Source: Kribbella kalugense
GTDB lineage: Bacteria; Actinomycetota; Actinomycetes; Propionibacteriales; Kribbellaceae
Direction of reading: 5' to 3'
DNA length: 64,000 nt
Assembly (NCBI RefSeq): GCF_004365875.1
Contig: NZ_SODF01000002.1
Location: 620,001 to 684,000, forward strand
Part shown: piece by piece, positions 8,363-16,620 of the stretch
How positions within the stretch are numbered: position 1 is the stretch's first letter
Layout of the letters: every line of letters starts with the position of its first letter
The notes under the pieces: generated by a model
Seen by the model: the letters and a program-made list of their open reading frames with translations, nothing else
What the model was told of the DNA's origin: nothing
Databases searched by the model: none
Position numbers and translations under genes: made by a program

Positions 8363-8953
8363 TCACGGCAGGCGCTCATGAAGACTTCTGAGCAGGCGGT
8401 CGACCAGGGCCTCGACGTACTCCGGGGTTAGGGGGTCTACGCCGAGTAGGACGCGGACGTACATCGGGGCCAGGATGTGGTCCAGGACGCCGAGGGCGTC
8501 GGGGGCGGGCTCGCCGCGTTCGAGGGAGCGGTCGAGCATGGACTGTAGTTGGCGGGTGCGTTCGACGAGGAGGTCGTCGCCTGCCTGCTGGCCCTGGTTG
8601 CCGTGGCTGGACAGGGCGACTGCCAGTCGTAGCAATGCCAGACCGTCGGGGCCGGTGATCTCGCGGGCTACCTGGGCCGCGTACGTGCGCAGGTCGCCGG
8701 CCAGGCTCCCGGTGTCGGGCATCGGCGACTGCGCGTTGAGGCGGGTGAGCGCCACGTCCGTGAGCAGAGTCGCCAGGTTCCCCCAGCGGCGGTAGATGCT
8801 GCTGTCGGCCACGCCCGCGCGGACTGCGACGTCGCCGACGGTGAAGTTCCCGTAGCCGCGCTCGTTGATCAGGTCGGTGACGGCCTGGTGCACGTCCGCG
8901 GCGACGCGGGCACTGCGCCCGCCGGGCCGCCGGGCTCGCTGTGGCTCGTTCAT
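8363..8953 (-). CDS. TetR/AcrR family transcriptional repressor
   Basis: 196 aa. The N-terminal helix-turn-helix reads INERGYGNFTVGDVAVRAGVADSSIYRRWGNLATLL, the standard TetR DNA-binding domain, followed by an all-helical ligand-binding domain. It is divergent from an MFS exporter gene, and two inverted repeats sharing TAACGCAG lie in the 105-base intergenic region, so it most likely represses the exporter-aminotransferase pair and itself. Ligand unknown. Confidence 0.88.
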   Translation of the reverse strand: MNEPQRARRPGGRSARVAADVHQAVTDLINERGYGNFTVGDVAVRAGVADSSIYRRWGNLATLLTDVALTRLNAQSPMPDTGSLAGDLRTYAAQVAREITGPDGLALLRLAVALSSHGNQGQQAGDDLLVERTRQLQSMLDRSLERGEPAPDALGVLDHILAPMYVRVLLGVDPLTPEYVEALVDRLLRSLHERLP

Positions 8954-8963
8954 CCTCCCACCT

Positions 8964-9035
8964 TAACGCAGGCACGACTTGCGTTTGCGAGGCGACCCTC
9001 TCTACACTCTCCTAACGCAGCCCCGAGCTGCTTTA
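8964..9035. promoter_or_regulatory. two TetR-type operators and the MFS promoter
   Basis: TAACGCAG (8964-8971) with CTTGCGTT (8978-8985), and TAACGCAG (9013-9020) with CTGCTTTA (9028-9035), are two similar imperfect palindromes. Between them lies a likely promoter for the plus-strand exporter: TTGCGT (8979-8984), 18 bases, TACACT (9003-9008). Operator 1 covers the -35 and operator 2 the predicted start site, the layout expected for repression. Confidence 0.58.
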
Positions 9036-9058
9036 GAGCGTCGATGAGAGGAATCCCT

Positions 9059-10486
9059 ATGGCCACATCGCCGGCACCGAATCGCGCCGTACTGCTCACG
9101 GTGACCTGCCTCGGCCAATTCATGGTCCTGCTCGACAACACGATTGTTGGAGCGGCGCTGCCTGACATGCAGCACCGGCTGCACACTCAGCTGACCGGTC
9201 TGCAGTGGATCGTCGACGCGTACGTACTACTGGTCGCCATGCTCCTGCTGTCCGGCGGCGTCTTCGCGGACCGGTTCGGCCGCAAGCGGGTGTACCTGAC
9301 CGGCGTGGCAGTGTTCACCGCCGCATCGGTCATGTGCAGCCTCGCGCCCTCGATCGGCTGGCTGGTCACCGGCCGAGTGCTGCAGGGCATCGGGGCCGCG
9401 GCGCTAAGCCCCGCCTCGCTGGCTCTGCTCGCCGCCGCCTATCCCGTGCCGCAAGAACGAATCAAGGCGATCGGACTGTGGGCCGGATTCAGCGGAATCG
9501 GTCTGGCCGCAGGCCCCGTGGCCGGCGGCGTACTAACAGAGGCCTTCGGCTGGCCCGCCATCTTCCTGGTCAATCTGCCCGTCGGCGTGGTTCTCCTGCT
9601 GGTCGGTCTGCGCAGCCTGGAAGAGGCCCGCAATCCGAACGCCCCCGCGATCGACGTCCCGGGTACGGCGCTATCCGTTCTGGGCGTGGGAACCCTGACC
9701 TATGGGCTGATCGAGGGCGGTGCCCGCGGCTGGACATCGCCGGTGATTCTGGGCAGCTTCACCGCCGCGGTGATCCTGGTCGCCGCCTTCGTGGCCGTCG
9801 AAGCACGTCGTACCGCTCCGATGCTGCCGCTTCGACTGTTCCGGGAGCGGCTGTTCACCGTGTCCAACACCGCAATGGTCGTGGTGGGGTTCGCGCTGAT
9901 GGGTTCGTCGTTCTTCTTCTCCCAGTTCTTCGTGTACGTCCAAGGCAGCTCGATCCTGCGCGCCGGTCTGCAGACCCTGCCGGCAACCCTCGCCATGGTG
10001 ATCGTCAGCCCGTTCGCTGGCCGGCTCGCCGCCCGGTACGGCTTCCGAATCGTGGTGACGATCGGCCTGGCCCTGGCCGGCCTGGGACTGCTGGCGCTCG
10101 GCATGGTGTACGCCGACACCGGCTACGGGAACGTGTGGTGGCGACTGGGAGTCGTCGGCATCGGGTTCGCCCTGACCATGTCCCCACTGACGGGAGCCGC
10201 CATCCAGGCAGTCAACCCGCAGGAAGGCGGCCTCGCATCAGGCATCAGCAGCACCACCCGGCAGATCGGCGCGGTGCTCGGCGTCGCCGTACTCGGCGCC
10301 ATCGTCCGCACCCGGCAATCCGGCGGTGCCTCCTTCGAGGCCGGCCTCAACAGCGCCTTCCTCGCTGCCGGCGGCGTCACTTTGGCCACCGCCGTCTTCA
10401 CCGGGCTGTGGCTCGCGAGATCCAAGGAACCGCATCGTGAAAACTCCCTGGCGGAGGAAGAGGGGCTTCGTAGGGTGGGTAGATGA
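9059..10486 (+). CDS. MFS multidrug exporter, DHA2 (14-TMS) type
   Basis: 475 aa, strongly hydrophobic, with about 14 membrane segments. LLDNTIVGAALPDM in helix 1 is the DHA2 motif (D-x-T-I-V-x-x-A-L-P) and ADRFGRKRVYL is the conserved loop 2-3 motif A. Proton-coupled export of drugs or metabolites is expected. The ATG at 9059 follows AGAGGA at 6 bases; a nearby ATG at 9044 is less well placed. The stop overlaps the aminotransferase start (ATGA). Likely controlled by the divergent TetR protein. Confidence 0.88.
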   Translation: MATSPAPNRAVLLTVTCLGQFMVLLDNTIVGAALPDMQHRLHTQLTGLQWIVDAYVLLVAMLLLSGGVFADRFGRKRVYLTGVAVFTAASVMCSLAPSIGWLVTGRVLQGIGAAALSPASLALLAAAYPVPQERIKAIGLWAGFSGIGLAAGPVAGGVLTEAFGWPAIFLVNLPVGVVLLLVGLRSLEEARNPNAPAIDVPGTALSVLGVGTLTYGLIEGGARGWTSPVILGSFTAAVILVAAFVAVEARRTAPMLPLRLFRERLFTVSNTAMVVVGFALMGSSFFFSQFFVYVQGSSILRAGLQTLPATLAMVIVSPFAGRLAARYGFRIVVTIGLALAGLGLLALGMVYADTGYGNVWWRLGVVGIGFALTMSPLTGAAIQAVNPQEGGLASGISSTTRQIGAVLGVAVLGAIVRTRQSGGASFEAGLNSAFLAAGGVTLATAVFTGLWLARSKEPHRENSLAEEEGLRRVGR

Positions 10487-11673
10487 CGATCCGAGCCGCC
10501 GCGGTCCCCGCTCTCGCAGCCCGCACAGCCGAGGTGGGTGGGTCCCCCGTCCGGGAGATTCTGGCGCTGACCGCACGGCCAGAGGTCATCTCGTTCGCGG
10601 GCGGCCTGCCTGCGCCCGAGCTCTTCGACGCGGCGGGCATTCGCGCGGCGTACGACGCAGTACTGCGTGAATCGCCTCGGCAGGTGTTGCAGTACTCGAC
10701 CACCGAGGGCGACCCCTCGCTGCGCGCTGCCGTGGCTGCCCGGCTCAGTACGCGCGGCCTGCCGACTGACCCCGAGGACCTGCTGATCACCGGGGGCTCG
10801 CAGCAGGGTTTGTCGCTGCTGGCCTCGGCTCTGCTGGAGCCTGGCGACACGGTTCTGGTCGAGGACCCGACCTATCTCGCAGCACTGCAGTGCTTTGGGT
10901 TAGCGGGCGCGCGGATCGTCCCGGTCCCCTCCGACGCGGACGGCGTACTGCCGGATGCGTTGGACGCGCTCGTCGCGACGGAGCAGCCCAAACTGCTCTA
11001 TCTGGTGCCCAACTTCCAGAACCCGACCGGCCGCACGCTGCCGCTCGCACGCCGGCGCGCAGTCGCACAGGTCGCGGCGCGGCGCGGGCTATGGATTGTG
11101 GAGGACGATCCGTACGGCGAACTGCGGTTCAGCGGCGAACCGGTGCAGTGGGTCGCGGGCTGTGCCGGGGCAGAGGACCGCACGGTGCTGCTGAGCAGCT
11201 TCTCCAAGGTGATGGCCCCGGGGCTGAGACTCGGCTGGTTGCGCGGCCCGGCCGCGCTGCGGCGTGCCTGCGAGATCGCCAAGCAGGCCGCGGATCTGCA
11301 CACATCGACGGTCGACCAGGCTGCCGCGGCGCGGTACCTCGCCGACTCGGACCTGGACGCGCACCTCGCCACCGTCCGCAACGCCTACCGCGAGCGCCGC
11401 GACGCCCTGCTCGCCGGACTGGCGGACGCGTTGCCCGCCGGCAGCTGCTGGAACCGCCCGGACGGCGGCATGTTCGTCTGGGCTCACCTGCCCTCCGGCC
11501 ACGACGCCACCGCCCTGCTCCAGCAAGCGATCGCCCACAACGTGGCCTATGTCCCGGGTGCTCCGTTCTTCGCCGGCCAGCCGGATCCGACGACGCTGCG
11601 CCTGTCATTCGCCACCCACACCCCCGTCGAGATCGCCGACGGCCTCACCCGGCTGGCCAAGGCGCTCCGCTAA
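10483..11673 (+). CDS. PLP-dependent aminotransferase (fold type I, LysN/AadAT-like)
   Basis: 396 aa. VISFAGGLPAPELFD and the PLP-binding SSFSKVMAPGLRLGW (Lys242 Schiff base) place it among the fold-type-I aminotransferases related to 2-aminoadipate transaminase and MocR catalytic domains; it has no DNA-binding domain. PNFQNPTGRTL (177-187) and EDDPYGELRF are also conserved. Its start overlaps the exporter stop by 4 bases, so both are translated together. The pairing suggests that it makes or degrades an amino compound exported by the MFS protein (inference). Confidence 0.85.
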   Translation: MTIRAAAVPALAARTAEVGGSPVREILALTARPEVISFAGGLPAPELFDAAGIRAAYDAVLRESPRQVLQYSTTEGDPSLRAAVAARLSTRGLPTDPEDLLITGGSQQGLSLLASALLEPGDTVLVEDPTYLAALQCFGLAGARIVPVPSDADGVLPDALDALVATEQPKLLYLVPNFQNPTGRTLPLARRRAVAQVAARRGLWIVEDDPYGELRFSGEPVQWVAGCAGAEDRTVLLSSFSKVMAPGLRLGWLRGPAALRRACEIAKQAADLHTSTVDQAAAARYLADSDLDAHLATVRNAYRERRDALLAGLADALPAGSCWNRPDGGMFVWAHLPSGHDATALLQQAIAHNVAYVPGAPFFAGQPDPTTLRLSFATHTPVEIADGLTRLAKALR

Positions 11674-11679
11674 CACCGG

Positions 11680-12489
11680 TCAATCGGTGACGTGGGCCGT
11701 GTTGTCCAGCCAGTGCTGGGCGAGGTCGGTGTCGCCGTCGATGCTGATGCCGGTGTCTTCGCGATCGGTGAGCGGGAGCCGCCGGGTCATGGTCAGCAGC
11801 AGCGATCCGGCCGGGCCGGTCATCGTCACATCCGCCTCGTGTACTCCGGGCTGCCAGGTTGCCCCGTCTGGTCGCCGTACGACGTGCCAAGCGCCCGCGT
11901 CGGTGTCTGTGTCGGTGGCCAGCCATTGCAGGGTCTGGCCGGTACCACGGATGGCGTGGGCGGACTCGGATCGCCGCATCTCCCAGGTGGGTGAGGTGAG
12001 CATGTTGAGGTGGTTGCTGATGAGCTCGGCTGCGATGTCGGCGTCGATGTCGGCTGCGTTGGCTGAGTTGACCGCGTTGGCTGCGTCGAAGCCGTGGACG
12101 ACCGACTCGTTGAGCATGCTGGTCATCCAGAACTGCGCGCCGGACCGCTCGTCGCCCGCGGCGTTGAACACCGGCGCCTCGAGCGCCTCGTCGGAGCACG
12201 CGTCCGCGACCCGCTGTGCGGATTCCGACAGCCACGCCTGCCATTTGCTGGGATCGGTTGGGAGTACGGCCAACTCGGTGGGGAGTTGGGTGGGGTCGAC
12301 GATGCGCCGCTCGATGATCTCCGCGACCCAGTGCTGGGTCTGCCCGACGTGCTCGACCAGGTCGGTCACGGTCCACTTCGGGGTGGTCGGCACGGGCGCG
12401 TCAGGTCCGGCCGTGGCGGCTGAATCCGCCAGCCGCCCGGTGTACTCGACGATCGCCTGCCGGGCACGTTCCGCGATCAGCTCGCTCAA
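11680..12489 (-). CDS. maleylpyruvate isomerase family mycothiol-dependent enzyme
   Basis: 269 aa. The N-terminal DinB-like bundle has WTVTDLVEHVGQTQHWVAEI with its histidine, and MLNESVVHGFDAANA supplies the further His of the metal site. The C-terminal part is the small sterol-carrier-like domain of this family (TGPAGSLLLTMTRRLPL). Members use mycothiol as cofactor; the reaction here is not known. Convergent with the aminotransferase gene, 6 bases apart. Confidence 0.85.
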   Translation of the reverse strand: MSELIAERARQAIVEYTGRLADSAATAGPDAPVPTTPKWTVTDLVEHVGQTQHWVAEIIERRIVDPTQLPTELAVLPTDPSKWQAWLSESAQRVADACSDEALEAPVFNAAGDERSGAQFWMTSMLNESVVHGFDAANAVNSANAADIDADIAAELISNHLNMLTSPTWEMRRSESAHAIRGTGQTLQWLATDTDTDAGAWHVVRRPDGATWQPGVHEADVTMTGPAGSLLLTMTRRLPLTDREDTGISIDGDTDLAQHWLDNTAHVTD

Positions 12490-12547
12490 GGCTGTTTCCT
12501 CTCAGAGTCGGTACCTTCCGTCTGCCTCAGACTCTGCCGGAAGACGT

Positions 12548-13465
12548 TTACGGTTTCTTTCCGGTAGCGCCGCCATCCCCCGTCTTCATCGCTGACTTGA
12601 GGTAGGCGATGACGTCGTCGTACGTGGACTTGCTCGCGCCCTCCGCACGGGAGGCTTTGACGGCCCAGTCCAGCGGAGTCTCGCCGGAAGTGTCGGACCG
12701 CGCCGTCAGATCGGCGCCGCTCTCCACCAGCTTGCGGACCTGTTCGAGGTCTCCGCGCCAGGCAGAAATGTGCAGAGACGTAGCCGGCCACGGGGGAAGC
12801 TCCAGGGCCTGTTCGAACGCCTCGCGAGTGTGGACGGGTTCGCCGTGGGAGATGATCACCCGCTCGAACGGAAGATCCAGCATCGCCCGCAGGTCAGGCA
12901 GGGCACGCTCCTCGTGGGTGGGTGACATCCACACCCGCAACGATCCAGCTCGCTCCGTCATGCTGTCGCCGAACACCAGAGTCTTGTGGTCGGGAAGGTA
13001 GAGCGGCGTCTCGTACCACCCGCGCGGATCCCGGAAGGGCACCAGGTCTCCCGGCAACTCCTGACCAGGCTCGATCGTCTGTACGTCGGTCTCGAGCGGC
13101 CCGCCCTTCTCGATCATCTCCGGATCGAACGCGTTCGGGCCGAAGGCGCGGCACCCATAGCGGCGTACCAGCGCATCGACACTCCAGGTCGTCCGGTCGT
13201 CCCAGGTCTCGCGCAGATGATCGCCGATCAGGACCGCGACCGCAGTGGGCGGTCGGTCGGCGAAGCGATCCCACACCTGGCTCGCCTGCGCCGGCGGGAG
13301 CAGCGGGTCGAGCACCCACCTCTCGGCGCCGGCGTCCACGCAGACACTCGTCACCACTTCCGGCCAGTCGTGCCCCTCACTCCAGTTGGGATGCTCAACC
13401 CGCCAGACCCAAAGCCCCGGCGCAAGGTCGATAACCTCCACACTCGGCGAGCCTTCCGGCCCCAT
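12548..13465 (-). CDS. degenerate metallo-beta-lactamase-like domain fused to ankyrin repeats
   Basis: 305 aa. Residues up to about 220 follow the metallo-beta-lactamase fold (VVTSVCVDAGAERWVLDPLLP, AVLIGDHLRETWDD, LYLPDHKTLVFGDSM, RVIISHGEPV), but the HxHxDH metal motif is replaced by GDHLRETWDD, so binding of two metals is doubtful. From about 230 on, ATSLHISAWRGDLEQVRKLVESGADL and SGETPLDWAVK are ankyrin repeats, a protein-binding module. The ATG at 13465 is chosen because GAGGAG lies 7 bases before it; an in-frame start at 13498 has no such site. Function unknown. Confidence 0.72.
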   Translation of the reverse strand: MGPEGSPSVEVIDLAPGLWVWRVEHPNWSEGHDWPEVVTSVCVDAGAERWVLDPLLPPAQASQVWDRFADRPPTAVAVLIGDHLRETWDDRTTWSVDALVRRYGCRAFGPNAFDPEMIEKGGPLETDVQTIEPGQELPGDLVPFRDPRGWYETPLYLPDHKTLVFGDSMTERAGSLRVWMSPTHEERALPDLRAMLDLPFERVIISHGEPVHTREAFEQALELPPWPATSLHISAWRGDLEQVRKLVESGADLTARSDTSGETPLDWAVKASRAEGASKSTYDDVIAYLKSAMKTGDGGATGKKP

Positions 13466-13559
13466 CACACCACTCCTCGAATCGGCCGACGTGATCACAA
13501 CTCGGGCACCAGGCGGCTCTCCGGAGATCTCTCAGCGGCCTTGCGTCACCAGATTCAGG

Positions 13560-13979
13560 CTAGCCGCGCGGGCGTTCAGGCTCGCTGATAACCACGTCGC
13601 CCTGTCGGTCAAGGGTGAACTGAAACGTTGGGCGCCAGCGCGGCATCTTGCGCTGAATGCTCCGAAGCAGGCCGATGCTGTCAGAGTCCGTGATCCCTGA
13701 CGTAGTCGACCAGTCCAACCCGGAACCGACTACATCGCTGACGAACACGACCTCGGTCTCCAGCAGGACGCGTCGCCAGTCCTCATGCGACAACGGCTCT
13801 CCGGCCTGCAGCGCCTCCCGAAGACGGGCCACGGCTTCATGGAAGTGGTCCCGGCCCTCGAAACCCATCCCGATCGCGAGCTGGTCGGTGCATCGAGCGG
13901 GACCTCCCCACTCACCTAGCCCTTTCAGAAGGAACATTCGCTCCTCGGTGGTCAGGCTCACTTGCACAGCGTCGGGCAT
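13560..13979 (-). CDS. hypothetical protein (139 aa)
   Basis: Starts MPDAVQVSLTTEERMFLLKGLGEWGG and ends with the polar sequence VISEPERPRG. It looks like a soluble alpha/beta protein with several Trp residues and no signal peptide or membrane helix. I do not recognise a family. Codon use matches neighbouring genes. It stands alone between the ankyrin fusion and the DksA-like gene; a GGCGGG/CCCGCC hairpin (14011-14029) lies just upstream. Confidence 0.6.
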   Translation of the reverse strand: MPDAVQVSLTTEERMFLLKGLGEWGGPARCTDQLAIGMGFEGRDHFHEAVARLREALQAGEPLSHEDWRRVLLETEVVFVSDVVGSGLDWSTTSGITDSDSIGLLRSIQRKMPRWRPTFQFTLDRQGDVVISEPERPRG

Positions 13980-14139
13980 GACAGCAGTGTCCCATCCGCG
14001 TCGTCAGCGCGGCGGGGTCTCGACCCGCCGGATCACCAGCCCGCCCACCGCTTGATCGAGTGCCACGCCGATGGCTGTCTGCAGTGAAGCCGACTGGAGT
14101 GCGTTGGCGTGAGACGGATCCGCGAGACAGACTCTGTGG

Positions 14140-14481
14140 ATGGACGATCCGCGTGCTCAACTCGACCGTGAGCGGCAAAAGACGATCGACCGCCTGGCGA
14201 GTCTGACCGAGGACTTCGACAAGGTCGTGGCTGCGTCGCGCGACAGCAACGCCGACGACGAGCACGATCCCGAGGGCTCAACGATTGCGTTCGAGCGGTC
14301 CCAGCTCGGCGCGTTGGCCGAGCAGGCCCGGAAGGCCCTGGCGGAGATCGATGCCGCGCTGGCACGCGTCGCGGCTGGAACCTACACAACGTGCGAGCGC
14401 TGCGGCCGCCCGATCTCGGCAGAGCGGCTTCAGGCGCGTCCGATGGTCCGCACCTGCATCGACTGTGCATCTGGCGGGTGA
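14140..14481 (+). CDS. TraR/DksA family zinc-finger protein
   Basis: 113 aa. An N-terminal coiled coil (about 5-80) is followed by the C4 zinc finger CERCGRPISAERLQARP with Cys85, Cys88, Cys106 and Cys109. This is the DksA/TraR layout: the coil enters the RNA polymerase secondary channel to adjust initiation. It is shorter than E. coli DksA (151 aa), like most actinobacterial members. It lies immediately beside the outer end of the degraded integrated element. Confidence 0.88.
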   Translation: MDDPRAQLDRERQKTIDRLASLTEDFDKVVAASRDSNADDEHDPEGSTIAFERSQLGALAEQARKALAEIDAALARVAAGTYTTCERCGRPISAERLQARPMVRTCIDCASGG

Positions 14482-14548
14482 CAACCGGTCCCTTGGCGCA
14501 TCTCCTTCCGCCTCGCAACCTTCAGGCGGTGCTGGCCCCCGCACTCGC

Positions 14549-14580
14549 GGGGTTCGTGGAGCCGCTTGTCGGAATCCGAC
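14549..14580 (-). repeat. duplicated tRNA-Thr 3' end (attachment-site remnant)
   Basis: On the minus strand ATTCCGACAAGCGGCTCCA, followed by CG and AACCCC, matches the 3' end of the intact tRNA-Thr gene (ATTCCGATAGGCGGCTCCA, then CGCG and AACCCC) with 2 mismatches and a 2-base indel. The match extends a few bases beyond the CCA. It has the same orientation as the tRNA, as expected for the outer att site of an element integrated at that tRNA. No complete cloverleaf can be drawn here. Confidence 0.62.
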
Positions 14581-15102
14581 CTATCGCCCAGCTCCGGCGG
14601 CTTGGAGCCTCTTCGGCCAAGGGAAAACCAGCGGATCGGAGTTCGCCTGCCATCGGTGGCTCAGTTCGCGCAGTGTTTCGGTGGCGCGGTCGAGGTCTGC
14701 GTCCGGGTAAGGACAAGGATCTGGTTGGGTGACGCCCCACATTTCGCGGATCCGGGCGTACGGCGTCACCCGATCCTTCTCGACTGCTTCGTGAATGACG
14801 CTCGTGATCGCCTCGCTGATGCCGATGCTGTTCGGCGCCTTCAGGACGCGGGCGCTGCGAACCTTGGCGTCGTGGCGCTTCTTGCCCGCTGTCTGTTGCA
14901 TGCTCTCGAACACCACACCTGCTGCGATGCAGCCGAAGATGCCGTCGGGCATTCCCAGTTCGCGTTCGGTCACGGCGTGCGCGAGGTCGTGGGGCACACG
15001 GTGCTTGCGCGAATAGGAGGAGAGAGTGAACTCCGCGCCGTCCGCTCGCCGGATCACCGTGACACACTCACCGCGCGGGTCATGGAGGAAGGTGAGATGC
15101 AT
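14581..15102 (-). CDS. conserved hypothetical protein with HDLAH motif
   Basis: 173 aa, starting MHLTFLHDPRGECVTVIRRADGAEF. The central VPHDLAHAVTERELGMPDGIFGCIAAG segment is the most distinctive part; proteins with this PHDLAH-x4-E pattern occur in many actinobacteria without known function. The two His and one Glu could form a metal site, but this is only a guess. An in-frame GTG at 15138 is also possible; the ATG has a GGAGG only one base upstream, so the start is uncertain. It lies inside the degraded integrated element. Confidence 0.62.
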   Translation of the reverse strand: MHLTFLHDPRGECVTVIRRADGAEFTLSSYSRKHRVPHDLAHAVTERELGMPDGIFGCIAAGVVFESMQQTAGKKRHDAKVRSARVLKAPNSIGISEAITSVIHEAVEKDRVTPYARIREMWGVTQPDPCPYPDADLDRATETLRELSHRWQANSDPLVFPWPKRLQAAGAGR

Positions 15103-15181
15103 GCCTCCAGCGTGACCCTGCGCAGGCCCCCGTGCCACCGGTTTTCAGCCGGGCGTCGACCCCGTCTCCCGGGAACGACGA

Positions 15182-15218
15182 ACCCCCAGCCTCAGAGAGT
15201 GGTCTCTGAACTGGGGGT
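15182..15218. terminator. strong two-part hairpin
   Basis: ACCCCCAG (15182-15189) pairs with CTGGGGGT (15211-15218), and inside it TCAGAGA (15192-15198) pairs with TCTCTGA (15203-15209). It resembles the hairpin just downstream of tRNA-Thr (16577-16617). It lies in the gene-free stretch 15103-15429, where I see nothing else. Confidence 0.5.
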
Positions 15219-15429
15219 GGCCGCATGCGCACGCCGCGCCGCGCACCGAAGGCGCGCCTTGATCCATAAGAGCCAAATTCAGCAAGAGCCCGTGCGGACA
15301 GACTGTGATTCGTCAACGGATGTACGACAGGTTAGAAGTCTGCCGCGCCCACGGGACGAACCGAGGCAAGTAGCCGATGAGCGGATGTCGGGCAAGGCGC
15401 GCCAGGCCGCGCGCTGAGGCTGGTGTCAC

Positions 15430-15816
15430 TCACGCGACCTGGCACTCGATCGACAGAGCCGTGGCAGTCTCGGCGTGGGCTACGACGTGCTTGGCGCCGC
15501 AGGCGTTCGAGAAGACTTCGTATGAGCCGGGTGGCACGACTAGCGTCGCTTCGCCTCGAGTGTCGGTGGTGGCCGTCCAAGTAGCTCCACTGGCCGCCGT
15601 CGCGGTCACGTTGACGCCGACCGCCGGTGCGCCGTTCAGAGCCATCCCGCCGGCTGGCGTCACCGGACCTCCGAAGAGAGCGACGTGCGCTGTGATGCTA
15701 GCTGTGCTGCTATGTGTGCTGTGTGCTTGGCAACCGCTGGCCAGTGCCAGCGTGATCACGACACACCCCAGCCTCAGTCCAACCCGTCGAACCGCATCCC
15801 CTGTAGTGCGCGACAT
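15430..15816 (-). CDS. small lipoprotein with carboxypeptidase-regulatory-like domain
   Basis: 128 aa. A signal peptide with the lipobox LALASGC predicts a lipid-anchored exported protein with Cys29 as the mature N-terminus. The rest (VTATAASGATWTATTDTRGEATLVVPPGSYEVF) is a transthyretin-like/CarboxypepD_reg beta-sandwich of the kind used for binding or as a spacer. A GGGGGAGAG stretch precedes the ATG. It lies inside the degraded integrated element, so it is probably cargo. Confidence 0.7.
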   Translation of the reverse strand: MSRTTGDAVRRVGLRLGCVVITLALASGCQAHSTHSSTASITAHVALFGGPVTPAGGMALNGAPAVGVNVTATAASGATWTATTDTRGEATLVVPPGSYEVFSNACGAKHVVAHAETATALSIECQVA

Positions 15817-15927
15817 GTCTCTCCCCCTTCCAGGCCCCTTCTATTAGACGCACAGGCGCGCGCCTTCGTTGCCCGCTGTGCCGCGACCCGTGCATTCGGC
15901 TGTCGCAGATCACCTGGCGGACGAGCG

Positions 15928-16606
15928 TCGCGCCTTCCGATGGAGGAAGCCCGTGCGGACAAACCGCGTCAGGCGACGGAGGCTCAGCTCTACGAACTCG
16001 CCGCCGCCTGCCAGGGCCGCTACGCGGAGCTAGTGCTCGTCCTCGGATTGGCTGGTCTCCGATGGGGTGAGATGGCAGGCCTGCAAGCTGGCGACCGAGT
16101 GTGGGTGCCAGGCAGAGGTCTCCGGCTCCAACGGGCCATGCTGGCGAGTGGTGGATTCGGCGAGCTGTTCGTTGACACCTTGAAGAACAAGCGCGCCCGC
16201 ACGGTGCCCCTGGTCGACGAGCTGATCCCTATGGTTGACCGGTGGGCAGGCGAGAAGGTGAACGGGGCCTGGCTGTTCCACGCCCCATGGTGGACCGCTC
16301 AGTGAAGGCAACTGGAAGCGGTCTGTTCGCTGGTCGGCCGCGATCAAGGCAATCGGAGTCCCGACCCTGCGGGTCCACGACCTGCGCCACACTGCCTCGT
16401 CGGTCTGGCTGGGATCGGAAGCTGACCCGAAGGTCGTTCAGAGGATCTTGGGGCACGCCTCGGCGGCCATGACGATGGACCTCTACGGGCACCTGATCGA
16501 CCAGAACCTCAGGGATGCCGCCCGGAAGATCGGGGGCACCACGGGGGCACGGCGGGCGCTTGGGGCTGGAACGACAGAACCCCCGGGCGAGGAAACTGCC
16601 CTCTGA
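15928..16606 (+). pseudogene. tyrosine recombinase (integrase), N-truncated and frameshifted
   Basis: The first frame carries ARADKPRQATEAQLYELAAA and GLRWGEMAGL (the first catalytic Arg) up to GAWLFHAP. At the CCCC run 16283-16286 the frame shifts; the downstream frame continues HGGPLSEGNWKRSVRW and then HDLRHT, LGHASAAMTMDLYGH, with the other catalytic residues (H-x-x-R, H, Tyr). The N-terminal arm-binding part is missing. The stop lies 15 bases from the tRNA-Thr end, the classic position of an integrase beside its att site. The good state of the catalytic motifs suggests a fairly recent loss. Confidence 0.85.
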
Positions 16607-16617
16607 CCTGGGGGTTC
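16577..16617 (-). terminator. hairpin downstream of tRNA-Thr
   Basis: GAACCCCC (16577-16584) and GGGGGTTC (16610-16617) form a perfect 8-bp stem directly after the 3' end of tRNA-Thr read on the minus strand. It overlaps the last codons of the integrase pseudogene. Confidence 0.55.
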
Positions 16618-16620
16618 GCG

